Part shown: positions 1 through 7,741 of the stretch, piece by piece
Layout: the number at the start of each line of letters is the position of its first letter
How positions within the stretch are numbered: the first letter of the stretch is position 1
DNA from: Larix sibirica
Taxonomy: Eukaryota; Streptophyta; Pinopsida; Pinales; Pinaceae
Length of the DNA: 11,808 nt
Direction: 5' to 3'
Assembly: GCA_004151065.3 (NCBI GenBank)
Contig: NWUY0300003511.1
Span: forward strand, 8,846 to 20,653
Made by a program: the position numbers and the translations under genes
Notes under the pieces: generated by a model
What the model was told of the DNA's origin: nothing
Databases searched by the model: none
Seen by the model: only the letters and a program-made list of their open reading frames with translations

Positions 1-57
1 CAAGAAATTGGATCCCTCTCAGTGCTTGATAGATCCGGGTTTAAGATGGATCTATGA
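1..57. repeat. Short flanking repeat, copy A
   Basis: This stretch adjoins the LINE but does not continue its protein. It aligns without gaps to 5400-5452: from GATCC at 11-15, about 33 of 44 positions match, and 9 of the 11 differences are transitions, the pattern expected of two old methylated copies of one repeat. Both copies lie in the same orientation and share GCTTGATA and TTAAGATG. I do not recognise the family. It could be a repeat into which the LINE inserted, or sequence joined to the LINE by a later rearrangement. Confidence 0.45.
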
Positions 58-1560
58 TGGTTTAACCCTGATTGGGACAAACACCACAGAACATTGATAA
101 AGGGGGCGGGAAGAAAGTATTGATTTTATGAGGAGTATTCTTTAAGTAGGATTCAACTATTGAGAACCCCATTGTTGAAATGTGCCTTTGATTTTGCTTA
201 CAATGTTTTGCTAAATTGTCGTTGAAGGATTTCCCAAGGATAAAAGCACGCCTAGATATTTGGAGGAGGTTCAAGATTCCATGTAAGGAAAGTTTAAAAT
301 TCTAAGCGTAGGTGATTACTAGCGTATATTTGACTCTTACCATTATTTGTTTTTCCTCTAGAGGAATTTAAACAATTTTCAAGGACAAGTTGAAATCTCT
401 CTGCAATGATTGTTGAGGTCCCTCCCAAGAGGAGTGTGTCCTCAACAAAATGGAAGTGGTTCATACCTCTGACCCCTTTGCAATGCTTAATCCTTGGAGG
501 TACCCTTCCATCTTTTCAATTTCTAGTTCCTTTCTCAAGGAATCGACCATGACTATGTACAGTAGAGGGGAAAGAGGTAAACCCTGCCTCAATCCTCAAT
601 CCCCTACTGATTTTGAAGCTAGATGCATTTCTAATAATTAAGGGAGCTATCTGTGCACCCTTGATGCATGCCTCAATCCTCAATCCCCTACTGATTTTGA
701 AGCTAGATGCATTTCTAATAATTAAGGGAGCTATCTGTGCACCCTTAATGCATGCTTGTACCCATTGCACCATTTTTTTGAAAACCCAAATTTAGATGGG
801 GTTTCCAATAGAAACAAGGGTCATACCTAGTCAAAAGCGTTAGCCATATCAATTTTTACAATCATTACCTTTTCCTTATTTTCTCAACTTGAGTGGATTG
901 CCCACTTGAACCAAGATAATGTTTTTGAAAAAAAATTGCTTCTACTTGAAGCTAACTTGATTGGTGGAGGTTATGTTGGGAAGATTCCTCTTCACCCGAT
1001 TAGCCTTTATTTTAGTCAAAATCTTGTAAGAAGAGTTGCAAAGAAATATTGCCAATAAGGAAGGATTTAACTCTTTGGGGATGAGTGCCAAAAAGGAAGT
1101 GTTTTTGTTTCCACCCATTTTAGGCTTTTGTTGAGTGTGCCACAGAGAAACCATTTGACCATGGGGCTTTTTCATAGGATAAACCCCAGATGGGGTGAAG
1201 TATTTTACCCTAATCTATTGGTCTATCTTGATCCTGATTATTTGTTGTCTTAATTAATTAGAAGATATTTTTCTAGCACGAGTCTTAACAATTCTTCATT
1301 TGCTTCAATATCTTCTATGTATGATGCTTCGAAATGACTTCGAGCTGCAAATTTCATGGCTTGGAAATCCTATAAGGAGGCCCCATCTTCCGGTTTGACT
1401 TCCTTGATATTGTTTCTTTGAAGTCTCGCTTGGCTTGGTGATGGAAATAAGATGTGTTTTTATCCCTAGAATGAAGCCACATACTTCTAGATTTAAGCCT
1501 CCATATTTCCTCTTCCTCTTGGCTACCTTCTGAATCTTATTACAAAGATTCCTTTCTTCA
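58..1560 (-). pseudogene. LINE ORF2, reverse transcriptase part (broken)
   Basis: This part copied element RNA into DNA at a nicked target. Reading down the minus strand: EEEIWRLKSRSMWLHSRDKN (pre-RT), KAPWSNGF at 1147-1170 where L1 elements have KAPGPDGF, FLALIPKELNPS and LCNSSYKILTKI (about 1100-1010), motif A KIDMANAFD at 830-856 with the catalytic Asp kept, motif B RQGLPLSP at 566-589, motif C at 438-449, and LLLGGTSTIIAERF after it. Motif C reads FVED, so the first Asp of the usual FADD/YADD pair is Glu. After the RT, a frame gives QQWGSQ, LNPT and LLIKSILSSRPLYQCSVVF before the similarity ends near 58. An 84-bp in-frame tandem duplication (586-753) adds 28 residues just before motif B, and a 7-bp repeat of ATTGAGG shifts the frame there. 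Several stops fall at former Arg, Trp or Gln codons. The enzyme is certainly inactive. Confidence 0.88.
586..753. repeat. 84-bp tandem duplication inside the RT
   Basis: Copy 1 is 586-669 and copy 2 is 670-753. They differ at one position only (G at 663, A at 747). The unit is 28 codons, so it stays in frame and repeats the RT segment containing ACIKGAQIAPLIIRNASSFK. Near-identity inside an element full of older damage means the duplication is recent compared with the insertion. Each copy begins with CCTCAATCCTCAAT, itself a 7-bp repeat. Confidence 0.95.
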
Positions 1561-1569
1561 TGTTGAAGT

Positions 1570-1872
1570 TACGTTATGATCTCTGATTCTCTATATTTTC
1601 CATTTGCATTTGTAGATTCTCTAGGTGAGCCCGAAAGTGGAATTTCTCCTTTTCTGATTGTTGATATTTTAACTGCACCCATTCTTTGAGGGTCGTTTTG
1701 ATTGATTTTTTTATTATTGCTTCCACATGAAAGAGGGAAACTTGAAAATGATTTGCTTCCAAATTCTAGAAATGAGCTCCATAACTTGGGGATCTTGAAG
1801 CCATAAGGGAGAAAAATGGGAAGTAAAAGGCTCAATTTTTTTAGATTGACAGAAGTATAAAGCAATGGACTT
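1570..1872 (-). pseudogene. LINE ORF2 linker between endonuclease and RT (broken)
   Basis: This is the stretch joining the endonuclease and polymerase halves of ORF2. In the minus frame beginning just below 1872 I read FSPLWLQDPQVMELISRIWK. A second frame continues with IIKKSIKTTLKEWVQLKYQQ and then HLENLQMQMENIENQ, the helical, glutamine-rich linker typical of plant L1 elements. The frame changes near 1750, so at least one indel lies here. No catalytic residues are expected. It links the endonuclease relic above 1873 to the RT relic below 1560 and shows that both belong to one ORF2. Confidence 0.75.
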
Positions 1873-2533
1873 TTGGTTAGAGATCGATTAGGGAAGAATG
1901 CACAAGAAGATGATGTAATTGTAGAGATGTAGATCGTTGTGGAATAAAGAGCGATCCAATTTTGCAGTAATGTGGCCTAGGCCAATTCCCCTATATGTCC
2001 AATTGTATTTCCTTCTTCCCGTTTGATATTGAGCAAGTTCCAGTCCGTAGATTTCCATTTGTTCATGGAAGGGATATTTCACGATGGTCCCTCTTTTTTC
2101 TTTGCTAGATATCATCGTATTAAAGCCACCTGCCACCGTATATTTCTTGGCTTGCTCGAAGTCTTGTAGGGATTGTATAGAGCGTCGACAATCTTCTTTT
2201 TCTTTGTAAGCTAAAGGAATGTAAACATTAAAAATGTTTAGTTTTATATCTGAATGGATATGTTGAATCATGTGTAGATCTAGTGTTGAGTTACCTAGAG
2301 TGTTTCAAGGTAGAAATGGAGATATCTTACAGTGAGCATATACCTCTAAAAGCACCCCTTGAACTTATTGTTACCTAACAATTCTTCCACATTTTTTTCT
2401 TGATTTGAAGCACTTTAGATGCTTCGAGTTTACTCTCATGGATGAAGACGATAGCTGGATTTTTTTATTTAACTAGATCTCACACCAACTTTTCTTTTAC
2501 CTTGCTACCCAGACCTTGACAATTCCAAGAGAC
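1873..2533 (-). pseudogene. LINE ORF2, APE-type endonuclease part (broken)
   Basis: This domain nicked the chromosomal target to start reverse transcription. The N-terminal motif NIVSWNCQGLGSK lies at 2501-2533 (WNCQGLGSK at 2501-2527), and HESKLE with the metal-binding Glu at 2423-2440. After stops and a frame change near 2271, the longest open piece (2271-1888) carries FNVYIPLAYKEKEDCRRSIQ and SLQDFEQAKKYTVAGGFNTM. The family motif GDFN reads GGFN at 2119-2130, so the catalytic Asp is lost. The C-terminal SDH signature reads SNQ at 1873-1881, losing both Asp and His. There are further stops at a Trp codon (LV-stop-DLVK) and around the HFN boundary. The 127-codon open piece is long for so decayed an element but cannot encode an active nuclease. 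Confidence 0.88.
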
Positions 2534-2782
2534 AATATTTATTGCTTGGTGTATGAGGAATTGGGTCCCCCTCCTTACATGGGGGCTTTAGTACTTTTAT
2601 TCTATTTTCTTGAGCTCCTAGTGCCTACTCCCTATGACTTCTCTAACGATGGATTGAAGTCTAGGGAGACTTTCATTGTTAGCAACTTCTTCCCTTTTTT
2701 CTTTGGTTGGATTTCAACCATCTTTTTAGGATGTCTCTCCTCTTCTCCTTCATCCTTTTTATCATCCTCTTCAAGTTGTTTC

Positions 2783-2994
2783 TTGGCTATTGTTCTAGTG
2801 AGGATCCCTGAGGTCATAGAGGGTTTATCATATGTCAAATATATTTCTTCTTGTCGATATGAATGCTCATCCCCAAGAGGGATAGTTATTTTTTGGCTCT
2901 TGTTTTGGTGAGGATCCCTGAAGTCATAAAGGGTTTATCATATGTAAAATCTATTTCTTCTTGTCGATATGAAATCTCATCCCCAAGAGGGATA
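2783..2994. repeat. 110-bp tandem duplication inside ORF1
   Basis: Copy 1 runs 2783-2884 plus an 8-bp spacer and copy 2 runs 2893-2994, with a period of 110. About 93 of 102 aligned positions match. Both copies encode, on the minus strand, the ORF1 tail segment IPLGDE-SYRQEE to TSGILT. As 110 is not a multiple of 3, the copies fall in different frames. The divergence is far greater than in the 84-bp duplication, so this event is older. Confidence 0.93.
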
Positions 2995-3516
2995 AATTTG
3001 GAGTCTAAGAATGAGAGGATTCAGGAGGAAGACAAAGGAAGGTTCTTTAAATGAGGATGCTAATAATTCAACTCAAGAGGCAGGGTTGTTCTAAGAAAGA
3101 ACACCAAAATGATTTGCAATTGGCCTAGATCTGGTTACCAGGGGATTGATACTTGGTCAAGATGGATATTTTCCAAAAGGAGATGTTGAAAGGGCTTTAT
3201 TTGCCACCACTACCACCACATTTTAAGATGATCTTGCATGATCAAGGCCAAATGGAATCGACTGAGAGGATGATGGGGCTGAGTGAGGGATGGATTTTAT
3301 TTGTTGCTCAAACTCTTTTTTTCTTGACAACCTACCACTAATATTCTTTATTGGACTCAACTTGCTCCTAGGATATATTTTTTCTGACAATTTTCACGAA
3401 AATAATCGTATCGTACTCATGGGAGGTTTTTTACTTGAAGGGAAACTATCTGTAGTCCAGTTTCTGATAATGTTTCTACTTGTCTAGGTAAGGAGAATGG
3501 CTCATGACAACTCTTT

Positions 3517-3560
3517 CTCTAGATTCACTTCCCCATGTCTCTAGATCCACTTCCCCATGT
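3517..3560. repeat. 22-bp tandem duplication inside ORF1
   Basis: CTCTAGATTCACTTCCCCATGT (3517-3538) is followed directly by the same unit with one change, T to C (3539-3560). On the minus strand the unit encodes HGEVDLE/HGEVNLE, the start of the segment before the zinc knuckle. The length shifts the frame by one base and separates the DUF4283 end from the knuckle. Confidence 0.92.
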
Positions 3561-4324
3561 ATTCTAGCAGATGCAAACATGCCATCTTTTGGTTTTGATC
3601 TATCAATATTCTTCCCCAATGTATTACCAATGCTTTGTAGCAAATCGTCTTTTCCACAAAGTAGATGGAGGTGTGGCAATCAGACCCAGACCAGGGATAG
3701 ACGAGTGCACATCCAACTTCGAATCAAATCTGATGCCCACCGATTTAGATAGATCCCCCAAGTTCCTATCAAGTCTTGGGTTCAAATCTCATGGGGAGGG
3801 GTTGAGGGTGGCAACCACTTGTGGGGGGGAATTTTACTTCCCCACAGGACATTCAGGCTCAACCGAGCCTTGTACAAACATGGTGAAAGTATCCTACTTG
3901 TGGGAAGATCGTTTTGTCATCCAACATTAAGGCTTGCTACTGAAGTTTGGAAAAAAAAAGATCCCGTAGGTGCCAAAGAAACAAGGCCCATTTTTTAAAA
4001 TAATATCTCAATATTCTTTGGCTTCAAAGAGGAATGCATAAAACCCTTATCCATAGGAATAATGGGTGAGCTTTCCTTTGATAAGTACTTGCCACTTTTT
4101 GTGAACCCAAGTGGCCATCGAAGGGGGATATGGTCGTATTTTAGTAAATTGCCCAATCAAGCCTCTTTCTATAGGACTAATGCCATATGCTAAGAGTTTG
4201 CAACTGACTAAGGGGGCTTCAGTATGATATCCAACTTCTTAACAAAGTGCGAGGGCTATTCTTTCACAACGGATTTTCCAATAGTTGAGATCAAATCCAA
4301 AAAGGCCTTCTATTTGGCATTTAT

Positions 4325-4430
4325 TTGGAGGGGAGGGACCCGCGTCCAGAATTTGGATCCATGAAAACCTAAACGAGGGCACGTGGGATGAACATAAAGC
4401 GCTAGGAAAGAGGAGTGCTACTCACCAAAG
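4325..4430 (-). other. GC-richer block, possible LINE 5' leader
   Basis: This block is clearly richer in G and C than the DNA on its right, with ACCCGCGTCC, a CACGTG palindrome at 4380-4385 and an AGCGCT site. It lies upstream of the first recognisable ORF1 residues. Plant L1 elements carry an internal promoter in a 5' leader, so this is a reasonable place for one, but I see no diagnostic element and it may be flank. Confidence 0.35.
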
Positions 4431-5230
4431 CATTGATAGATATATAATTGTTTATTATTATTACAAATAAATACTTACCACTATTAATAAACATTTATTA
4501 ATTAGTATATTATTAATAGTAAGGTTCCCTTCACTATCTAATTTTATTCCTTTATTTATCCTCTATTTGTCTATATTATAAAATTCATATTATTGCTTAA
4601 CTTTTTTTCCTCCTTATCTAATCCTTAGACTTAAAATTTCAACCTATTTATACTAATTAATTATAAATATGACCATTCACTTCATATTTGATATTATTCT
4701 CCTAACTGCTAATTCTATCATAAATTATATTTTATTCTTTTAACAAATAAGTCCATATTTTTTGCACTTCTAATTATTCCCCATTGACCTAGCTTTTTAT
4801 CTCATAAGTTGATTATATCCATTGTTTATGGGTGTAGTGTTCACTCGAAATGTTGGGATTTTTCTAAACTCCTACACAATTCAAATCCGGAAAGCATAAT
4901 ACCATTTCTATAGTTTCAACAATGTAATAAGTAAAAAAAATCTTTAATCTTATATTATTGAAGTGCTAAAGGCCATGTCCAATCATGGTTTCCTAAACAC
5001 TACCTATACTAATTTAATTTTCTTATCACGGTGCACTGATGAATGCTTTCATTATTGCTATCTTGTGTCGAGGAGAGTTTAGTTAAAATTTAGTGTTTTT
5101 GGTGTTTGATATGAAAATATGGTGAGCCCAGGTTGATATGTAATGTATCACAAAATAATAATAAAACATAAAAATGAAACAAAAAGATGATAATAAAATT
5201 ATAAGTTAATATTTATAAGATATTATAAAT
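4431..5230. other. AT-rich spacer, no gene seen
   Basis: This stretch is strongly AT-rich with many short T and A runs and no open frame of interest on either strand. It contains the hairpin at 4481-4519. A TGTTGGGATT at 4850 resembles an LTR start but has no matching LTR features around it. I recognise nothing else here. Confidence 0.6.
4481..4519. repeat. AT-rich inverted repeat
   Basis: CTATTAATAA (4481-4490) and its exact complement TTATTAATAG (4510-4519) flank a 19-nt AT-rich loop. Allowing a three-base bulge, pairing continues outward through CTTA/TAAG. It lies just beyond the likely 5' end of the LINE. It could be a small MITE remnant or a chance structure in AT-rich DNA. Confidence 0.55.
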
Positions 5231-5293
5231 TGGCTTCGATCCTTCTTACTCGCACCAAGAGGGATCAAATCTCTCAATATGCAAAACTCAAGT

Positions 5294-5383
5294 CTTTACA
5301 CCCTCAAGAAGGCATTAAGTCTATGCACCCTAAAAAATCTTTACACCCTCAAGAGGACTTCAAGTCTATACATCCTCAAAAAG
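5294..5383. repeat. 45-bp tandem repeat, two copies
   Basis: The copies are 5294-5338 and 5339-5383, both beginning CTTTACACCCTCAAGA. Within each unit there is a half-repeat (CTTTACACCCTCAAG and CTATGCACCCTAAAAA), so the array is built from a roughly 22-bp ancestral motif used four times. It sits directly before the 5400-5452 copy of the left-flank repeat. Function unknown. Confidence 0.8.
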
Positions 5384-5399
5384 GTTTGCACGTCTAGGG

Positions 5400-5452
5400 A
5401 TTTGATCCATCTTGACGCTTGATAAATCTAAGGTTAAGATGAATCTAAACTA
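5400..5452. repeat. Short flanking repeat, copy B
   Basis: This is the relative of positions 8-57 in the same orientation, with a shared core GCTTGATA and TTAAGATG and mostly transition differences. It follows the 45-bp array by 16 bases. A shared dispersed repeat is the simplest explanation. The alignment weakens after the GATCTA/AATCTA end. Confidence 0.45.
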
Positions 5453-7040
5453 GTATAATCTGTCCAATGGGTTATTCATAAGGAATTTTTTTACCAAAAT
5501 GATTTGGATATAACTATCCCAGTGGTGGTTAATTGGTGACCATCTCCTTCCTATTAACATGTTGTAGAAAACACTTTGGAGAGGACCTTGACATTAATGA
5601 AAATGGCCTTGTTCTATGAAAAAAAATTAAACTATGCCACCTTGAATGAGGAAACATATACAAGTTTTTGAACACTATTTTAGGAAAGAAGGAAACAATG
5701 CTCACATACACACAAACATATAATACATTATTAATAAATTTATTTAGGTTATAGGAACACTAAATAATGGTAAATTATTCTTTGAAACACATTTGAGCTT
5801 AAGGAATTACTTTCTCACCACCCTTGGGATGTCAAGGTTGCCATGACCTTCACCTAGTTATGGCTGTGATTTTTAGTGGATGATGGTTACCTTTCAACTC
5901 GAGTGTCATCTTCACAACAAGATCTTTGACTTACTACTAGACCATAACTTGATAGAGAATGGATAACTTTATAATGTTAATTATACATCATTACTATTAT
6001 GATATAAATATTAATGATACATTTTTAATATCAACATTATTTATATGAAGTACAATATTAATGACCTACATATGAATACAAGATGATATGTCTTTCTTGG
6101 GAGATTGTATAGGAGAATTGGTTGTGACAATGGGTGGACCTTGTATAGATCATCTAAAGGCTATTTCGTAGCAGGTTATAACTCCACTTATGACAAGGAG
6201 ATAAATAATAAAGATGATTTTATTAATTTCCAATGAATGACATCAAAAATAGGTAAATAACACTTAAAATATTACATGTAATGTACACACCAAGTTGGAG
6301 TGCAAAAGAAAATTTTACATCGGTCATAAAACTAGAGAAGGAGAAAGAACTTATTGTCTAGCTAAAAACTAAATGTTATAGCTAAGAGAAGGTATAAAAT
6401 AAGGAGCAAGTACAAGAGAGATGGAAGGCATTGATGAATTTTGGTATTGAATAGAAGAAAGGATGTGAAGGCATGTTGCGGTCAACCATTCAGAATGAGT
6501 GAGGGGATCATAAGACATGCTCCTCATCAAAGCCATAAATAACTATGAAAAGGAAAATGAAATGGTGGAACATATCCTCCTGTGAGTGTCTAGGTTGATA
6601 GGTCATGGTTATATGACCCTGGGGGGAGCACAACATTAAGGAAGTTGAACTCTCCTAAAATCCAAGGCTGGGTGAAAGGAACTCCAAATTGATTTCTAAC
6701 TACTCAAATGAACCTAGGGAGTAGTGCACTATGTAGGGGTAGCTAGACTACGGGGCCACATAACATTTATTTATTTGTTGGGTTGGTGGTGTATGCCCTG
6801 TGTCCAGGAATGAGAAATTGTCATGGGTCTCAACGAAGTTGGTCAACCGCTTTGGGGGTAGGGGGTTGAGAGGAGAATCGGGGTCTCACTTATTTAGAAT
6901 TTGAAGGATCATGGATCTCTACCTATCGCTTGTTTCCTTAATCAGATGGGAGAACTGGGAAGTAGAAAGTGGTCCTCTTGATGGCCACCCTTTGGGATGA
7001 GATACATAGAGACTAATATCCATGCCCTAATACTACCGAT
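5453..7040. other. Long gene-free stretch, no recognised feature
   Basis: No coding similarity was found on either strand. The sequence is AT-rich from 5460 to 6400, then becomes G-richer on the plus strand from about 6450 to 7000 (for example GGGGGTAGGGGGTTG near 6855). That change sits next to the purine tract and LTR at 7041, so 6450-7040 may be the eroded internal end of the retroelement, but I read no integrase, RT or RNase H motif in it. Confidence 0.5.
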
Positions 7041-7057
7041 GAAGAGAGAAAGGAATA
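7041..7057 (+). other. Purine tract before the LTR (possible PPT)
   Basis: GAAGAGAGAAAGGAA at 7041-7055 is a run of purines ending two bases before the TGTTGG start of the LTR. LTR retroelements prime plus-strand synthesis from such a polypurine tract immediately upstream of the 3' LTR. It favours reading the LTR as a 3' or recombined copy. It is short, so chance is possible. Confidence 0.45.
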
Positions 7058-7072
7058 TGTTGGAGGAATACT

Positions 7073-7143
7073 AGTTGACTAGGCCAAGTAATCGACTTAG
7101 TATTGTATAGAATGAGTTGACTAGGTAGTTCGGTCAATTGACC
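7073..7143 (+). promoter_or_regulatory. W-box cluster in the LTR U3
   Basis: The 11-bp AGTTGACTAGG occurs at 7073-7083 and 7115-7125, each with a TTGACT core, and GGTCAATTGACC at 7132-7143 is a perfect palindrome holding TTGACC on both strands. That makes four TTGACY cores in about 70 bp, 45-110 bp upstream of the TATA box. TTGACY is the binding core of WRKY transcription factors, so stress- or wound-linked activation of the element is plausible. That is inference from motif content only. Confidence 0.5.
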
Positions 7144-7154
7144 CAAGCAGTTAT

Positions 7155-7170
7155 GGTAGTTGTAACTACC
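7155..7170 (+). promoter_or_regulatory. 16-bp palindrome upstream of the TATA box
   Basis: GGTAGTT-GT-AACTACC has perfect 7-bp arms around two bases, ending 16 bases before the TATA box. Placement in the proximal promoter suggests a dimeric transcription-factor site. The AACTACC arm is only loosely MYB-like and I do not assign a factor. Confidence 0.4.
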
Positions 7171-7186
7171 TTCAACTTCTCAATTT

Positions 7187-7194
7187 TATAAATA
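7187..7194 (+). promoter_or_regulatory. TATA box of the LTR
   Basis: TATAAATA matches the plant TATA consensus and lies 129 bp into the LTR, after the W-box cluster and the palindromes. A transcription start would be expected near 7215-7225, upstream of the AATAAA at 7242, which fits an R region. Confidence 0.55.
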
Positions 7195-7241
7195 CATAGG
7201 AATTTTAGATGTAATGGCTGAAGTTGATTTAAGGATCATAT

Positions 7242-7247
7242 AATAAA
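7242..7247 (+). terminator. AATAAA polyadenylation signal of the LTR
   Basis: AATAAA is followed by ACATTACTTGTTG and T/G-rich sequence (CTTGTTGATGG, TGTGTGCATG), as near plant poly(A) sites. Lying about 50 bp downstream of the TATA box, it fits the end of the R region. The hexamer alone is common in AT-rich DNA, so its position is the main evidence. Confidence 0.45.
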
Positions 7248-7440
7248 ACATTACTTGTTGATGGTTCCATGATTACTTCTCCTCCTTCTATGTGTGCATG
7301 TTTGTAGAGTGTTATATATTATGGTTATTGACAACACTATTAGTAACCAAATTTACTATGTGATCCCTTAGATCATAACATTGGTTACATTGTCGATAGT
7401 GAAGAAAAACAAGCTTAACTTAGCCCACACACACCCAACA

Positions 7441-7720
7441 TAACTCAAATTTCAGTATTAAACAATCATTAAATAAAGGACAAGTCACATGCACTTTAAC
7501 TAATGAACAACAAGTTGAAACACAGATGCTAAGTTTGTTTGAAGCAGAAAAATAATTATAACAACAGACTGTAAAATTTAATGCACAGTGATTTGTTCAA
7601 TAACAGACCCAGGAAAAACACCCTCTAGGGAAAACTAGTCTAAGTGCAATTTTATTAAGCATTTCTAGGCATAAAACGGAGTTACAACAACATTAAAAAC
7701 ATCATTTAAAGGGACTGTAT
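7441..7720. other. Gene-free stretch after the LTR
   Basis: The plus strand is A- and C-rich and the minus strand T/G-rich, with no open frame of note. If the LTR is a 5' copy this would be leader or gag territory, but I read no gag motif. Nothing else recognised. Confidence 0.5.
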
Positions 7721-7741
7721 TAGCACCTCGAAATTTGTTCC

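Larger units (their letters stand above)
2632..4295 (-). pseudogene. LINE ORF1, DUF4283/CCHC nucleic-acid-binding protein (broken)
   Basis: ORF1 of plant L1 elements binds the element RNA. Minus-strand translation gives NYWKIRCERIALALC (about 4290), EAPLVSCKLLAYGISPIERG, then GLIGQFTKIRPYPPSMATWV (from 4166 down), HKKWQVLIKGKLTHY, FYAFLFEAKEY (4011-4043) and ILKNGPCFFGTYGIFF; these form a DUF4283-type fold. DLLQSIGNTLGK and RSKPKDGMFASARI follow at about 3650-3550. The zinc knuckle region survives only as KLDYRQFPFK (3434-3472, with a stop) and HEYD; the knuckle cysteines are gone. The C-terminal tail has IPLGDEHSYRQEE, TYDKPSMTSGILTRTIAKKQ and an acidic/lysine-rich stretch (KKQLEEDDKKDEGEEERHPKK). 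A 22-bp duplication (3517-3560) and a 110-bp duplication (2783-2994) both break the frame. No functional product is possible. Confidence 0.82.
58..4430 (-). mobile_element. Decayed L1-type LINE (non-LTR retrotransposon), 3'-truncated
   Basis: One non-LTR retrotransposon reads from right to left. Translating the minus strand in three frames gives, in order, the parts of a plant L1 element: a DUF4283-like ORF1 (about 4290-3500), a relic CCHC knuckle (3475-3390), a lysine/glutamate-rich ORF1 tail (2994-2632), an APE endonuclease starting at 2533, a linker, a reverse transcriptase (about 1250-430) and the start of the post-RT region (to about 58). Stops and frameshifts are spread throughout, so it is dead. 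The 5' limit is uncertain: coding similarity is clear to about 4290, and a GC-richer block (4325-4430) that drops abruptly into AT-rich DNA may be its 5' leader. The 3' part (zf-RVT, RNase H, 3' UTR, poly(A)) is absent on this strand; the element either ends at a break near 58 or was cut by rearrangement. No target-site duplication can be assigned. Confidence 0.9.
7058..7380 (+). mobile_element. LTR of a Copia-like retrotransposon (solo or partial)
   Basis: The segment begins TGTTGGAGG and ends ATAACA (TG...CA), about 323 bp. It has the internal order of an LTR: a U3 with repeated TTGACTAGG motifs and palindromes, a TATAAATA box at 7187-7194, and an AATAAA signal at 7242-7247, spaced as U3-R-U5 requires. 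A purine tract abuts the left end. Just after the right end comes TTGGTTACATTG, a weak likeness to the plant initiator-Met primer site TGGTATCAGAGC. An alternative right end is 7440, where CCAACA exactly complements TGTTGG. No 5-bp target duplication matches either choice (GAATA on the left; TTGGT or TAACT on the right). I found no partner LTR in the window, so a solo LTR or fragment is likely. Confidence 0.55.

Noticed and set aside
2516-3054. Two plus-strand open frames sharing the segment around LVRIPEVI-GLSYVK
   Set aside because: They are the antisense of the LINE ORF1 tail, and the shared peptide comes from the 110-bp tandem duplication. The minus strand gives the family similarity.
3571-3930. 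119-codon plus-strand open frame
   Set aside because: It is antisense to the DUF4283 part of LINE ORF1 and matches no protein I know.
4433-4441. TTGATAGAT here and at 26-34 as a possible target-site duplication of the LINE
   Set aside because: The left copy is 23 bp inside non-LINE sequence with no poly(T) between, and it belongs to the repeat shared with 5400-5452. Nine AT-rich bases can match by chance.
4850-4870. TGTTGGGATT as the start of a 5' LTR partner of 7058
   Set aside because: Similarity stops after TGTTGG and no TATA, W-box or poly(A) pattern follows.
5294-5383. CRISPR-like repeat-spacer pattern
   Set aside because: The units are contiguous with no unique spacers, and the surroundings are plant nuclear DNA.
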